IMG/VR virus record: IMGVR_UViG_3300010157_000150
Coordinates: 1 to 33,700 of that record
DNA from: a virus
Reading direction: 5' to 3' (one strand)
Length of the DNA stretch: 33,700 nucleotides
The translations under genes and the position numbers were made by a program. Below are positions 9,801 through 15,981 of the stretch, piece by piece. A model generated the notes under the pieces. That model worked only from the letters and a program-made list of their open reading frames with translations, was not told where the DNA came from and did no database searches. Position 1 is the first letter of the stretch. Each line of letters starts with the position of its first letter.

Positions 9801-11072
9801 AATTATTTATCACATGTTAATCAAAAATTTTCGGATGATGAAGCTATCCGAATTATTCATGGTGAATGGGCGGAACATAAAAAAGATAAAACAGAATCAG
9901 GATTAAATTTTAAAGAACCGCATTTTTCCGGAACTGAGGATTATAATAAATCTGGCTGGATGAGGCACAATGTAGCTACATTTCCGCCGACGCCAAATAA
10001 TCCTAACGGTGCAAAATTTAAAAATATTGAAGAATTGCAGCCTCAACGCGCCCAACAGGCCGAAAAACAAGGATTAAATATTGAACCTTATAATCCTAAT
10101 AAAGAAGATGAATTGCGTAACCGTTGGAAAGAAGCCAGTGCAGCGGAAGCTAAAGCTACAACAGCCGCAGAACGTAAAATTCATGGTGACCGGGCAGATG
10201 CATTAAGAAAACAGTATCTTGGCTATAAGACCAACCACTCCGGTAGTTATGGTGGAATTGCTGACGCACCATATACTAACTCTGTTGAAGCTTCTACCAA
10301 ACGTTATGTCCGTCAAATGCTAGCTGACGCGGCGAAAGAAGGCATGAGTGGGGTTAGTATCACGCCGTGGTACAGAAACGCCGAACGGGCGGGCGCTCAA
10401 CCCATAGACCAAATTGAACTTACGCATGACACTGATAGAAGCAACCAGCCTATAACGCAGTTAACTGTAAAAGGTGACAAGTACTCTAAAGACCTTGGCG
10501 TATTCCCCCGCCATGATCGTTTGACAGATGACGACATGGAAAGACTACACGATGCTTTTGGTAAACAAACAACCAAAAGAATTTTGGAGGCCATGAAAGG
10601 GTCTAACCAAAAAAAATCAGATGTTGTAATGACGGCTTTGGATGAAGAAAATCCTCTTATGTTTTCGCCGTCTCAAAATGGTCACGTTATTGATGGTCAC
10701 CGTTATTATTACCGTGATTATTTGCCCCGTGTTTTAGAAAAAGAAGCCCGCCGCCTTGACCCTGATGCCAAGGTTCAGGGTTTGTTCCGCTTGGCTGATC
10801 CTAAAGGAAAATTTAAGGACAAGATGGGAACCCATCAAGGCATTGTTTTTTCCAAGAAATTTATAAAAGCTGCTAAGGCTGGCGGGTTCCGTTCGTTTAA
10901 AGACGGCGGCGAAGTAGAACGCCCAAAGCGGGCAACGGGTGGTCGTATTCCGGAAGTGGATAAATTATTTAAAGCTGCCAAAAAAGAGTTAGATAACTCG
11001 ACTAAACCTATGCTTAATATACATGATGACCACATCGTTAATGCGCTTAGGATTGCCCAAGGACGGATTTAA
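6897..11072 (+). CDS. Giant internal virion protein with C-terminal polyvalent-type domain
   Basis: A 1391-residue protein. The N-terminal part has small-residue-rich, membrane-like stretches (about 75-95 GLGAGVELGAAQILGLPGDI, about 190-240), typical of internal or ejection proteins. The middle is helical. From about residue 815 to 1330 the order of motifs resembles the large polyvalent-protein-associated region of phage and plasmid polyvalent proteins: VNELGFYSRAGEALRGF, HPDEMRYTGI, HFSGTEDYNKSGWMRHNV, then IADAPYTNS...KRYVRQMLADAAKEG, and a final MGTHQGIVFSKKF. It ends with KDGGEVER...ATGGRIPEVDKLFKAA. Start is taken as ATG 6897, one base after the preceding stop; an in-frame TTG at 6879 overlaps the upstream gene. 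Region 9640-10100 is more A/T-rich than its surroundings. Virion location inferred from neighbours; polyvalent similarity recalled from the family, not searched. Confidence 0.7.
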   Translation: MDNQDLLGSFSLDSHVAPQGKAPSGGAGAAPEKASDNIVNSFSLDEPSGVTSQREEKERASKTKQYKDTTASDVAKGLGAGVELGAAQILGLPGDIARAGRYLKEEGTYYGKKALENYGYLPEGTADEDWKAVEEARQSPNRGWVGPLPSSEVTEAAAKKYLPGASYEPESRGGAYAHTIGEFVPTILGGEGSAIKKLGTAAIAGAGSEAAGQATEGTPYEGIARIGGALVSPFAAEKTLSRPLGSVGSAMGVGDEALSSVGLTSSNMAARQKLVDEAARLQKIGALSGLSESDIRSVISDEAARGVSPENSVIHQWSAISNSPTDIVNRFVKNSLQNSKVRQGVEEMYANANRSADMADVAAGSMFNDMHEEATVNALNAQRRSHGLPDNITEAPAPEQIRRTAEEVKQGAWEREVQPVFNKHEVVDSPTLSAMLPIVKPEMVEVTKNDYNRLRMARGENPFQFLTKDQNNKYQTQGFNHPTGMTNGAPLEYWDMLANNLQASQNVADNLIGKQMREGVEQYFTAKGLPHELNTAKQSFRSVRGETNALDAGMRFVTDGAYQTNPAKRSAFLNRWNKMNDVEKGLYQAGVMQQAFSTIAQGSKGFVNWKGVLQNRDNRQLLQEILNFRPQGAPVKAGSSNFDKFNSALNVANAFKRENASHVLASTPEVRTFLGRILSTGDRSPLDIALHAAYRGAFSPDLGYITLLSGGLGYLRQVQADRQALRMLQMFNSKNPNDAIQLARDIAASKGHQTSWQKVQSLLDFTNKSTINFYRRAAIAANSQQPQQRKEGGRVGYGPGGEVDSPDDAPQFPNRKVNELGFYSRAGEALRGFPNQEKQQDIAKIIKTLYERHDVHPDEMRYTGITTPESNPKNIQLSDTFGGMGEMSPADLAQHIESQQPKMYRKRMGTPQYSTLSIDNPHLSDYTEDVYHFPERKIDKSLEWQADPTKWTVHRDEHDNANVHDENNNYLSHVNQKFSDDEAIRIIHGEWAEHKKDKTESGLNFKEPHFSGTEDYNKSGWMRHNVATFPPTPNNPNGAKFKNIEELQPQRAQQAEKQGLNIEPYNPNKEDELRNRWKEASAAEAKATTAAERKIHGDRADALRKQYLGYKTNHSGSYGGIADAPYTNSVEASTKRYVRQMLADAAKEGMSGVSITPWYRNAERAGAQPIDQIELTHDTDRSNQPITQLTVKGDKYSKDLGVFPRHDRLTDDDMERLHDAFGKQTTKRILEAMKGSNQKKSDVVMTALDEENPLMFSPSQNGHVIDGHRYYYRDYLPRVLEKEARRLDPDAKVQGLFRLADPKGKFKDKMGTHQGIVFSKKFIKAAKAGGFRSFKDGGEVERPKRATGGRIPEVDKLFKAAKKELDNSTKPMLNIHDDHIVNALRIAQGRI

Positions 11073-11539
11073 TGGACCCTTTTACGCTTATAGCTGGCGC
11101 TACCGCCATTTATAACTCAATCAAGTCCTCCGTGGATGCGGGCAAGGACGTGATGGAGACTGCGGAAAAGGTGGGCAATCTTTTCAGCAAAGTTGCCCAA
11201 ATCGTCACTATTGCGTCAACGCCGCGCAAAAAGAAAATGTTTCAGTCTCAGGCGGAATTTGAGGCAGAGGCGGTTAAGATTTATGCCGTTAAGGCCAAGG
11301 CCCAGCAGATGCAATTGGATGTCAAGAACATGTTTGTGGGTCAGTACGGCCCGGCAGCATGGGAAGGCATTCAAAGGCAGGTGATTGAAATGCGTAAGGA
11401 GGCTGCACGTCAGGCGGCTGCTGCGCTAAAAGAACAAGAGGAGAACCGGAAGGATTTAATTATGGTTAGCAGTATTGTTGGTTTTCTGGTACTAGGTATT
11501 GGCGCAATTGGCGTTTTTCTTATGATAACGGTGAAATAG
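11072..11539 (+). CDS. Small protein with C-terminal membrane anchor, lysis cassette
   Basis: A 155-residue protein, MDPFTLIAGATAIYNSIKSS at the N-terminus, a long charged Ala/Gln/Lys helix (about 60-125, likely coiled coil), and one hydrophobic segment near the C-terminus (about 130-153, VSSIVGFLVLGIGAIGVFLM). The TAATG junction at 11070-11074 couples it to the giant virion protein upstream, and the holin gene begins two bases after its stop. Similar MDP-starting proteins sit before holins in other alphaproteobacterial phages. A spanin-like or lysis-accessory role is possible from position and topology, but no lipobox or spanin pair is visible. Confidence 0.7.
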   Translation: MDPFTLIAGATAIYNSIKSSVDAGKDVMETAEKVGNLFSKVAQIVTIASTPRKKKMFQSQAEFEAEAVKIYAVKAKAQQMQLDVKNMFVGQYGPAAWEGIQRQVIEMRKEAARQAAAALKEQEENRKDLIMVSSIVGFLVLGIGAIGVFLMITVK

Positions 11540-11540
11540 G

Positions 11541-12044
11541 ATGGACATTCTTAAAACTTTTGGCCCTTTAATCGGGTCCGTTGCCCCTACGATTGCTACC
11601 GCCCTTGGTGGCCCAGTTGCTGGCATGGCGGTGAAAGCCTTGTCTGGTGCTTTATTCGGCCATGAGGACGGCACGGAAGAAGATATTCAGGCAGCTTTGG
11701 CTAACCCAACGGGGGATCAGTTAGCGGCTCTTAAAAAGATCGACGCCGATTTTAAGACGCAGATGAAGTCGTTGGACATCGATCTGGAGCGTATTGCGGC
11801 TGATGACCGTAACTCCGCCCGCCAGATGGCTATTGCGACGCATGATTGGACGCCCCGTATTTTGGCGGTGGTCGTTATTTGTGCTTGGGTAATCATCCAG
11901 TGGCATTTGCTTAACAGCGTCATTCCAGACGTAATGCGGGAATTGATTGCACGGGTTCTTGGAACCTTAGATGCTGCATTAACCTTAGTTCTTTCATATT
12001 ACTTTGGTTCGTCTCACCAGCATACCCCCGCTCCAAAGGAATAA
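11541..12044 (+). CDS. Holin, GTA-type three-helix family
   Basis: The 167-residue protein has the arrangement of the 'holin of 3TMs' family described for gene transfer agents. It opens with a Gly/Ala-rich hydrophobic stretch (about 7-40, GPLIGSVAPTIATALGGPVA), then a charged central helix containing IDLERIAADDRNSARQM, then two membrane segments (about 107-125 ILAVVVICAWVIIQW; about 139-157 LGTLDAALTLVLSYYFGSS). The DRNSAR-type linker followed by a W-T-P tract before the second helix is typical of this family. It would permeabilise the inner membrane at the end of infection to release the endolysin encoded immediately downstream. Start ATG 11541, two bases after the preceding stop. Confidence 0.88.
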   Translation: MDILKTFGPLIGSVAPTIATALGGPVAGMAVKALSGALFGHEDGTEEDIQAALANPTGDQLAALKKIDADFKTQMKSLDIDLERIAADDRNSARQMAIATHDWTPRILAVVVICAWVIIQWHLLNSVIPDVMRELIARVLGTLDAALTLVLSYYFGSSHQHTPAPKE

Positions 12045-12047
12045 GCC

Positions 12048-12560
12048 GTGAAAGATAATTTTGAACAATGCCTAGCCTTAGTCTTGAAGGAAGAAGGCGG
12101 TTATGTTAATGATCTCCGCGATCCGGGGGGTAGAACGAACCACGGCGTTACTCAAAAAGTATGGGAAGATTGGGTCGGTCATCCGGTAACGGAGGCCGAC
12201 ATGAAGAATCTTACTATTGAAGACGTTGCGCCCCTGTACAAGAAAAACTACTGGGATAAGATAAATGGCGACGCACTTCCTCTTGGCATTGACTATGCCA
12301 CTTTTGATATGGCTGTTAATAGTGGGCTAACCCGTGCAGCAAAAACCCTTCAGCAGGTATGCGGTGTGGGTCAAGACGGACATGTCGGCCCCGCCACAAT
12401 TGCGGCTGCTGAAGAGGCAAACGGTCGTGAAGTTGCAACAAGAATCTGCGAAGCACGGTTGGCTTTTCTCCAAGGACTCCCCACTTGGCCCACCTTCGGA
12501 AAAGGATGGGGTGGACGTGTCTCAAGGGTTGAAAACTTAGCATTTAGAATGGTAGAATAG
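12048..12560 (+). CDS. Endolysin, glycoside hydrolase 108 family
   Basis: A 170-residue muramidase-type endolysin. The N-terminal GH108 signature is clear: LVLKEEGGYVNDLRDPGGRT followed by NHGVT, with the catalytic Glu at about residue 16 (EGGY). YWDKINGDALPLGIDYATFD and the C-terminal half, with GQDGHVGPATIAA, match the peptidoglycan-binding part that normally follows in this family. No signal peptide is seen, so export depends on the holin. The start is GTG at 12048, supported by AAAGGA seven nt upstream; no ATG gives the conserved N-terminus. It closes the late operon and is followed by two hairpins. Confidence 0.93.
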   Translation: MKDNFEQCLALVLKEEGGYVNDLRDPGGRTNHGVTQKVWEDWVGHPVTEADMKNLTIEDVAPLYKKNYWDKINGDALPLGIDYATFDMAVNSGLTRAAKTLQQVCGVGQDGHVGPATIAAAEEANGREVATRICEARLAFLQGLPTWPTFGKGWGGRVSRVENLAFRMVE

Positions 12561-12596
12561 AGGCGGCGCGGTCTTTTTTCCTTTCCCGCGCCACCT
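12561..12596 (+). terminator. Hairpin with U-rich loop after endolysin
   Basis: AGGCGGCGCGG (12561-12571) pairs with CCGCGCCACCT (12586-12596) with one mismatch, around a loop that contains six consecutive T. The U-run lies inside the loop rather than after the stem, so it is not a standard terminator by itself. It may act with the next hairpin or stabilise the 3' end. Confidence 0.45.
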
Positions 12597-12608
12597 CCCA
12601 TGACTTGA

Positions 12609-12643
12609 GGAGACTGATTATTCGGGGTCAGTCTCCTCCTTTT
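12609..12643 (+). terminator. Rho-independent terminator of the late operon
   Basis: A perfect 9-bp stem, GGAGACTGA (12609-12617) with TCAGTCTCC (12628-12636), is followed by TCCTTTT. Orientation fits termination of the plus-strand late transcript. The stem overlaps the 3' end of the convergent minus-strand gene ending at 12618, so it could also affect that transcript. Confidence 0.65.
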
Positions 12644-12929
12644 CTTCATCAATCGTAACGATGTATTCGCAGCTACTGACAACGGGTAGATTGCGGCCAG
12701 ACTTTTTGTACATACGTTGGCTATCCAACCAACCCAAATCCTTCAGCCCGTTAAGGCTCCGGATCGTGGTCCCAGTAGAGGTGTTGGTCAGCTTAGATAT
12801 CTCATCAATGGTGGCGGTGAACTTTTTAGTGCCGTAGGTATCCATAAGGCGCAGCATGAATAGCTGCTCCCTTGGTTTAGCATTGGCGGTCCATATCACC
12901 ATTTGCTGGGGAGTTAGTTTCTGATCCAT
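12618..12929 (-). CDS. Small winged-helix DNA-binding protein
   Basis: A 103-residue protein. Residues about 38-72 (ATIDEISKLTNTSTGTTIRS, LNGLKDLGWL) read as a winged helix-turn-helix of the MarR/replication-initiator kind, followed by a wing-like segment and an acidic tail (IDEEKEETDPE). It is the last gene of the early minus-strand operon. Its first 53 bases overlap the end of the upstream gene in another frame and no good ribosome binding site precedes the ATG, so initiation probably depends on coupling. It may regulate phage transcription; no target can be read from sequence. Confidence 0.68.
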   Translation of the reverse strand: MDQKLTPQQMVIWTANAKPREQLFMLRLMDTYGTKKFTATIDEISKLTNTSTGTTIRSLNGLKDLGWLDSQRMYKKSGRNLPVVSSCEYIVTIDEEKEETDPE

Positions 12930-13149
12930 GTGTAAAGCCAGACGTTGTGTTTGGTATTCTTGGTCGGTTAAAGGTCGGGTTGCTTTGCGATCTAACTTGG
13001 GGATTAGGCCATGTCCAAATTTCCCCGGAGTTCTCTTGAATGCATACCCACATCAAATGATGTTCTTCCCCGTAATCGATCAGAAAATGAGCCAGTGCTG
13101 GCCCTTTTGGGGTCAACATAGGTAGGGTGGGATTTAATTGAATGATCAA
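12877..13149 (-). CDS. Conserved small phage protein (ALAHFLIDYG family)
   Basis: A 90-residue protein beginning MIIQLNPTLPMLTPKGPALA, then HFLIDYGEEHHLMWVCIQE and GEIWTWPNPQVRSQSN. This compact sequence is one I recognise as recurrent in phage early regions, usually as a 60-70 residue hypothetical protein. Here it has a Ser/Thr/Asn-rich extension of about 20 residues that runs into the following gene. Its start overlaps the stop of the upstream gene by ATGA. Function unknown. Confidence 0.75.
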   Translation of the reverse strand: MIIQLNPTLPMLTPKGPALAHFLIDYGEEHHLMWVCIQENSGEIWTWPNPQVRSQSNPTFNRPRIPNTTSGFTHGSETNSPANGDMDRQC

Positions 13150-13472
13150 TTAAATTTCTCCTTCCCTGCTTCAAGCAGGTGCTTCAGGTAATCCTGCGTA
13201 ATGCCCTTCACCTTTTTAAAGGTCATGTCCAAGGTGTTGTCTTCAAGGACTTCACGGTTCATCATGCAGACGATAAGCATCAGGGCAATGGAATGGATGA
13301 TGATTGCATCCGACATGCTATCTGTGACTTTGCCGTCCTTGATCATATCCATAGTGGATTCATTAATTGCGTAAGACAACTTATCGGCGATGGGGAAAGC
13401 ATGATCGTAGATGTTCTCTAACGGGCTTTCTTTTTCGTCCGGGTTAAAACCCTCTGGTAATATTAAAGCCAT
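13146..13472 (-). CDS. Hypothetical helical protein, early operon
   Basis: A 108-residue, mostly helical protein without a motif I recognise. A hydrophobic, Met-rich stretch (SDAIIIHSIALMLIVCMMNR, about 53-72) looks like a buried helix rather than a clear membrane span because charged residues flank it closely. It shares ATGA with the downstream gene and TAATG with the upstream one, so it is translated within a tightly coupled operon. Function unknown. Confidence 0.7.
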   Translation of the reverse strand: MALILPEGFNPDEKESPLENIYDHAFPIADKLSYAINESTMDMIKDGKVTDSMSDAIIIHSIALMLIVCMMNREVLEDNTLDMTFKKVKGITQDYLKHLLEAGKEKFN

Positions 13473-13732
13473 TAGTTAACTCCATCCATGTCAATTGGGA
13501 AATGTTTATGGTTTTTTATAAAGTCTTGTGCTTCTTCTAACGTTTCAAATGTTGCAATATTTTCATACGTTAAGAAAAAGTCCTCCCACCGTTTTACTCT
13601 AAACCCAATTTCTTTCTTTTCTGCCCTACCATTTCGGTCATATGTAGTCACTTGAAGGGCATCAATTATCCATTTTGGGTTCCTCCAAGACAACCGCACC
13701 AATGGTCTCATTATGGCGTAAAAAAATTCCAT
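13472..13732 (-). CDS. Hypothetical protein, early operon
   Basis: An 86-residue protein starting MEFFYAIMRPLVRLSWRNPK, with Lys/Arg-rich centre (GRAEKKEIGFRVKRWEDFF) and a C-terminal segment FETLEEAQDFIKNHKHFPID. A short helix of the 'EEAQ.F' type is often seen in small phage proteins. Stop and next start share one base (TAATG). No recognised family. Confidence 0.7.
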   Translation of the reverse strand: MEFFYAIMRPLVRLSWRNPKWIIDALQVTTYDRNGRAEKKEIGFRVKRWEDFFLTYENIATFETLEEAQDFIKNHKHFPIDMDGVN

Positions 13733-13745
13733 TATTTACCTCCTG

Positions 13746-13997
13746 TTAAATTCTATCTTTGCTGCTACGCTGCATAATGTAATGATATTCTGCGTGATGT
13801 TTTGTCCAGCTTGGCGCTTTTCGTTGAGCCAAATAAACAAGACCCCGTTCTTTCATGGACCAAACATAGTTAGCCATTTGGGACAATTCAGAATTACTAT
13901 TGCCCCTGTCTTTGATTAGCCACCCTGTATAATAGGTGGTTTCATCTCCCCTTTTGGCATCAGAAATCCAATCTGACACCGCATTGATACTCATCAT
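13746..13997 (-). CDS. Hypothetical protein next to HNH gene
   Basis: An 83-residue protein containing YYTGWLIKDRGNSNSELSQM and MKERGLVYLAQRKAP, followed by a polar tail. The ending resembles a short helix-turn-helix or winged fold (repeated aromatic and basic residues) but no defining motif is present. Its start overlaps the stop of the HNH gene by ATGA. Function unknown. Confidence 0.7.
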   Translation of the reverse strand: MMSINAVSDWISDAKRGDETTYYTGWLIKDRGNSNSELSQMANYVWSMKERGLVYLAQRKAPSWTKHHAEYHYIMQRSSKDRI

Positions 13998-14344
13998 TCT
14001 TCATCTCTCCTAACTACAGTTCCATCTAATTTACGTTTGAATGCCGACCTTTTACCAAAAGGTAGCGGCGTCCTAGATACGTGAACTCCAAGGTGACGTG
14101 CTTCGCGCCGTTTAGCCTTTGCAATTTTACCCACGTCATCAGTCGTTTTTGTTCGATGGCATTTGATATGCGATGGACGCCAATTGCTTTCGTCATCCGC
14201 CCCGCCCATCGCAAAAGGAATAACATGCTCAACGTCCCAAGCTTCTCCAACACTGATTTTACCTCCACAGATGTGGCAGACCCCGTCGTGTTTGGCGAAC
14301 AGGGCTACCCTTTGTTTGGTTGATATCGTCTTACGCTTTACCAC
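13994..14344 (-). CDS. HNH endonuclease
   Basis: A 116-residue HNH nuclease. The ββα-metal core is visible: CHICGG (Cys23, Cys26), WDVEHVIPFAMGG with the metal-binding His40, Asn54 in ESNWRPSH, and SHIKCHRTKT with Cys62 and His63. The remaining zinc position is His59 rather than a second Cys. The C-terminal half is basic (KRREARHLGVHVSRTPLPFG) and probably binds DNA. It lies in the early recombination operon rather than beside the terminase, so a role in replication, recombination or host DNA degradation is more likely than packaging. Confidence 0.87.
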   Translation of the reverse strand: MVKRKTISTKQRVALFAKHDGVCHICGGKISVGEAWDVEHVIPFAMGGADDESNWRPSHIKCHRTKTTDDVGKIAKAKRREARHLGVHVSRTPLPFGKRSAFKRKLDGTVVRRDEE

Positions 14345-14643
14345 GGCATCTCATCGTTTAAAGCGTCCTTGACGGAGGTTTTCTTTTCAGGCGTTCCATA
14401 TGCCTCGTCGATAGCATTATTAGGTTTACGGTTGCCCCAAGCAGGTGCTGTTTTTGGCTTTGATGGCTCACCCATACGGCCCGATAGGAAGTTCGTTCCG
14501 GTCTTAGCTGTGCGGTTCCACAGGGCTACATCGTGATCAACGCCATCAATGTTGATCTTGCCCCGCCAATCAGGTTGGCTGTCTTTGGTCTTATTGTCGT
14601 TTGGAAATAGCGATAGATCGCCGTGTTTACTTTCCCATGCCAT
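14338..14643 (-). CDS. DUF736-like small DNA-metabolism protein
   Basis: A 101-residue protein. GDLSLFPNDNKTKDSQPDWR followed by GKINIDGVDHDVALWNRTAK and TGTNFLSGRM has the 'xLFxNxxKxxxxxPDxxGxIxIDGxxxxLxxWxxxxKxGxxFxS' pattern of DUF736 proteins, which have an OB-like β-rich core. The C-terminal half is disordered and ends in acidic plus aromatic residues (DALNDEMPW), reminiscent of ssDNA-binding protein tails. It overlaps the HNH gene by 7 nt. An ssDNA-binding role is a guess from the tail and the recombination neighbourhood. Confidence 0.68.
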   Translation of the reverse strand: MAWESKHGDLSLFPNDNKTKDSQPDWRGKINIDGVDHDVALWNRTAKTGTNFLSGRMGEPSKPKTAPAWGNRKPNNAIDEAYGTPEKKTSVKDALNDEMPW

Positions 14644-14644
14644 T

Positions 14645-15097
14645 TTACTTACTCCATAATTCGGTTAGGCGAAAACCTAACAACTGTTCAACTTCAACGA
14701 TTAGTTCTGACGTATTCAATCCGGGGATAACTTCTTCCACAATGACATCCAATGCGGCATGAAAGAATTTCCGGAACTCTTCCTGATCCATTGCGTTAAA
14801 GCTGATGGATTGTGCAACCCACCAAACCTTATCGTCATGGAACCGGACCTCTTCGACGTATCCAAGGCGGATTTTCAGCCATAGCAATAGCTGTTCTGCT
14901 CTGCGATACTCTGCATGGTTCTCACATATCTTATTGAGTATAGTCCAAAAGAACCGATGCTGCTTCGTACTGCGGGTGCGACTTATCGTCACAGACAAGT
15001 CTTTCTCCGCAGGGAACTCCTGTAAAGCTTCTTCGTCCACAAGGGAGCAAGGTTCCAACTTACTCCCCCGCCTACGGACATAGATAACTTCCGCCAT
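14645..15097 (-). CDS. DUF1367-like recombination-associated protein
   Basis: A 150-residue protein that reads like the DUF1367 family: MAEVIYVRRRGSKLEPCSLV, then SVTISRTRSTKQHRFFWTIL with the family's H-RxFW motif, and FHDDKVWWVAQSISFNAMDQ followed by EEFRKFFHAALDVIVEEVIPG. Such genes usually sit beside phage annealases or NinB-like genes, as here next to ERF. Start is ATG 15097, one base after the ERF stop; an in-frame TTG at 15106 is less likely. A 14-bp perfect palindrome, AGCCAAGCTTGGCT, spans 15101-15114 just before the start codon. Confidence 0.75.
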   Translation of the reverse strand: MAEVIYVRRRGSKLEPCSLVDEEALQEFPAEKDLSVTISRTRSTKQHRFFWTILNKICENHAEYRRAEQLLLWLKIRLGYVEEVRFHDDKVWWVAQSISFNAMDQEEFRKFFHAALDVIVEEVIPGLNTSELIVEVEQLLGFRLTELWSK

Positions 15098-15098
15098 G

Positions 15099-15722
15099 TT
15101 AGCCAAGCTTGGCTTTCAGGGTTTTATAATACTCCTGCAACTCTGAACGATGGCCGGGGAGCAACATACCAATCTTGTCTTTGTTGTCCGTCGTCCAGTT
15201 TGAAAGTTCTTCAGCGTTCTTGCACATGTCCATTGCACCCTTGATAACGCCAAGCAGGTTGGTGCTATCTTCTGGCTTTAGACCCGGCTCCATTTGCTTT
15301 GCAGGGGCCTTGCCCTTGATAGGGCGAAGTTCTGCCGCCTGAGCGGCGTTGCCGTCGTCATCATCTTCACCCGCAATGCCAACCATAGCAAACAGGGAAT
15401 AGCGGCGGGCATAGGTCATTGCTGAACCCATTTCTTGTGGCTTGCCAAAGCCGCCTACTGGATAGTCCGATTCTATAAATTGCCCGCTTTTGTGAATGAT
15501 GCGGGTATTGAGAATGATCACCCCATCCATTACGGACGTGCCTTGTACGAATGTCAGGTCATGCTTTGAGAAGCATTCCCGTAGGGCTGTAAGGCCGTCA
15601 GACAGGTCTACATAGGCAGACTTGAAGTGGGGGTTGATCTTGGTCTTGGCAGGGTTCTTTAGCACTCCTTGAGCCTTAATCAGGGCGGCTGCTAGTTCAT
15701 TGATTGATTCGCTACTACGCAT
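15099..15722 (-). CDS. erf: ERF-family single-strand annealing protein
   Basis: A 207-residue protein of the ERF superfamily. The N-terminal core is diagnostic: MRSSESINELAAALIKAQGV, NPHFKSAYVDLSDGLTALRE, then a GxP...GSAMTYARRYSL segment (FGKPQEMGSAMTYARRYSLF). The acidic EDDDDGN follows, then a linker and a short helical C-terminus. It anneals complementary ssDNA produced by the exonuclease encoded two genes upstream, giving RecA-independent recombination. The longer open frame to 15848 runs through the preceding gene; the start at 15722 is chosen because AAAGGAAAG lies just upstream and the conserved family sequence begins there. Confidence 0.92.
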   Translation of the reverse strand: MRSSESINELAAALIKAQGVLKNPAKTKINPHFKSAYVDLSDGLTALRECFSKHDLTFVQGTSVMDGVIILNTRIIHKSGQFIESDYPVGGFGKPQEMGSAMTYARRYSLFAMVGIAGEDDDDGNAAQAAELRPIKGKAPAKQMEPGLKPEDSTNLLGVIKGAMDMCKNAEELSNWTTDNKDKIGMLLPGHRSELQEYYKTLKAKLG

Positions 15723-15732
15723 GGTCTTTCCT

Positions 15733-15981
15733 TTAATGTGGTTTCTTGGTCTTATCTCTATTGGTGACTTCAAATAAAACGCCGTAAGCATTTCCCTTAT
15801 CCATTGAGAACTTTCTGGCGGTTTCTGGATCACCGATTTGGGTTGCAAGGACAGGTAGCATTTCTGCTAATCTATCCCGCACAAACTCCCCTTCGTCACG
15901 GGGAATCAAAGGATGGACTTCAATCTCAAATCCATCCGGCAACATAAATATTTTGAGTATTTCAATTCTTTCTGACATCAT
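15733..15981 (-). CDS. Hypothetical protein between exonuclease and annealase
   Basis: An 82-residue protein starting MMSERIEILKIFMLPDGFEI, followed by EVHPLIPRDEGEFVRDRLAE and a Lys/Arg-rich end. Two ATG codons in tandem begin the gene; the first overlaps the exonuclease stop (ATGA) and has GAAGGG upstream. The conserved placement between a YqaJ exonuclease and an ERF annealase suggests an accessory recombination role, but nothing in the sequence shows what it is. Confidence 0.72.
   Translation of the reverse strand: MMSERIEILKIFMLPDGFEIEVHPLIPRDEGEFVRDRLAEMLPVLATQIGDPETARKFSMDKGNAYGVLFEVTNRDKTKKPH

Noticed and set aside
12618-12643. The 12609-12636 hairpin as the terminator of the minus-strand operon
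   Set aside because: On the minus strand the stem is followed by CTCAAGTCATGG, without a U-run; orientation fits the plus strand only.
15723-15848. Longer N-terminus of the ERF protein
   Set aside because: It would overlay the complete gene at 15733-15981; the family sequence and ribosome site begin at 15722.
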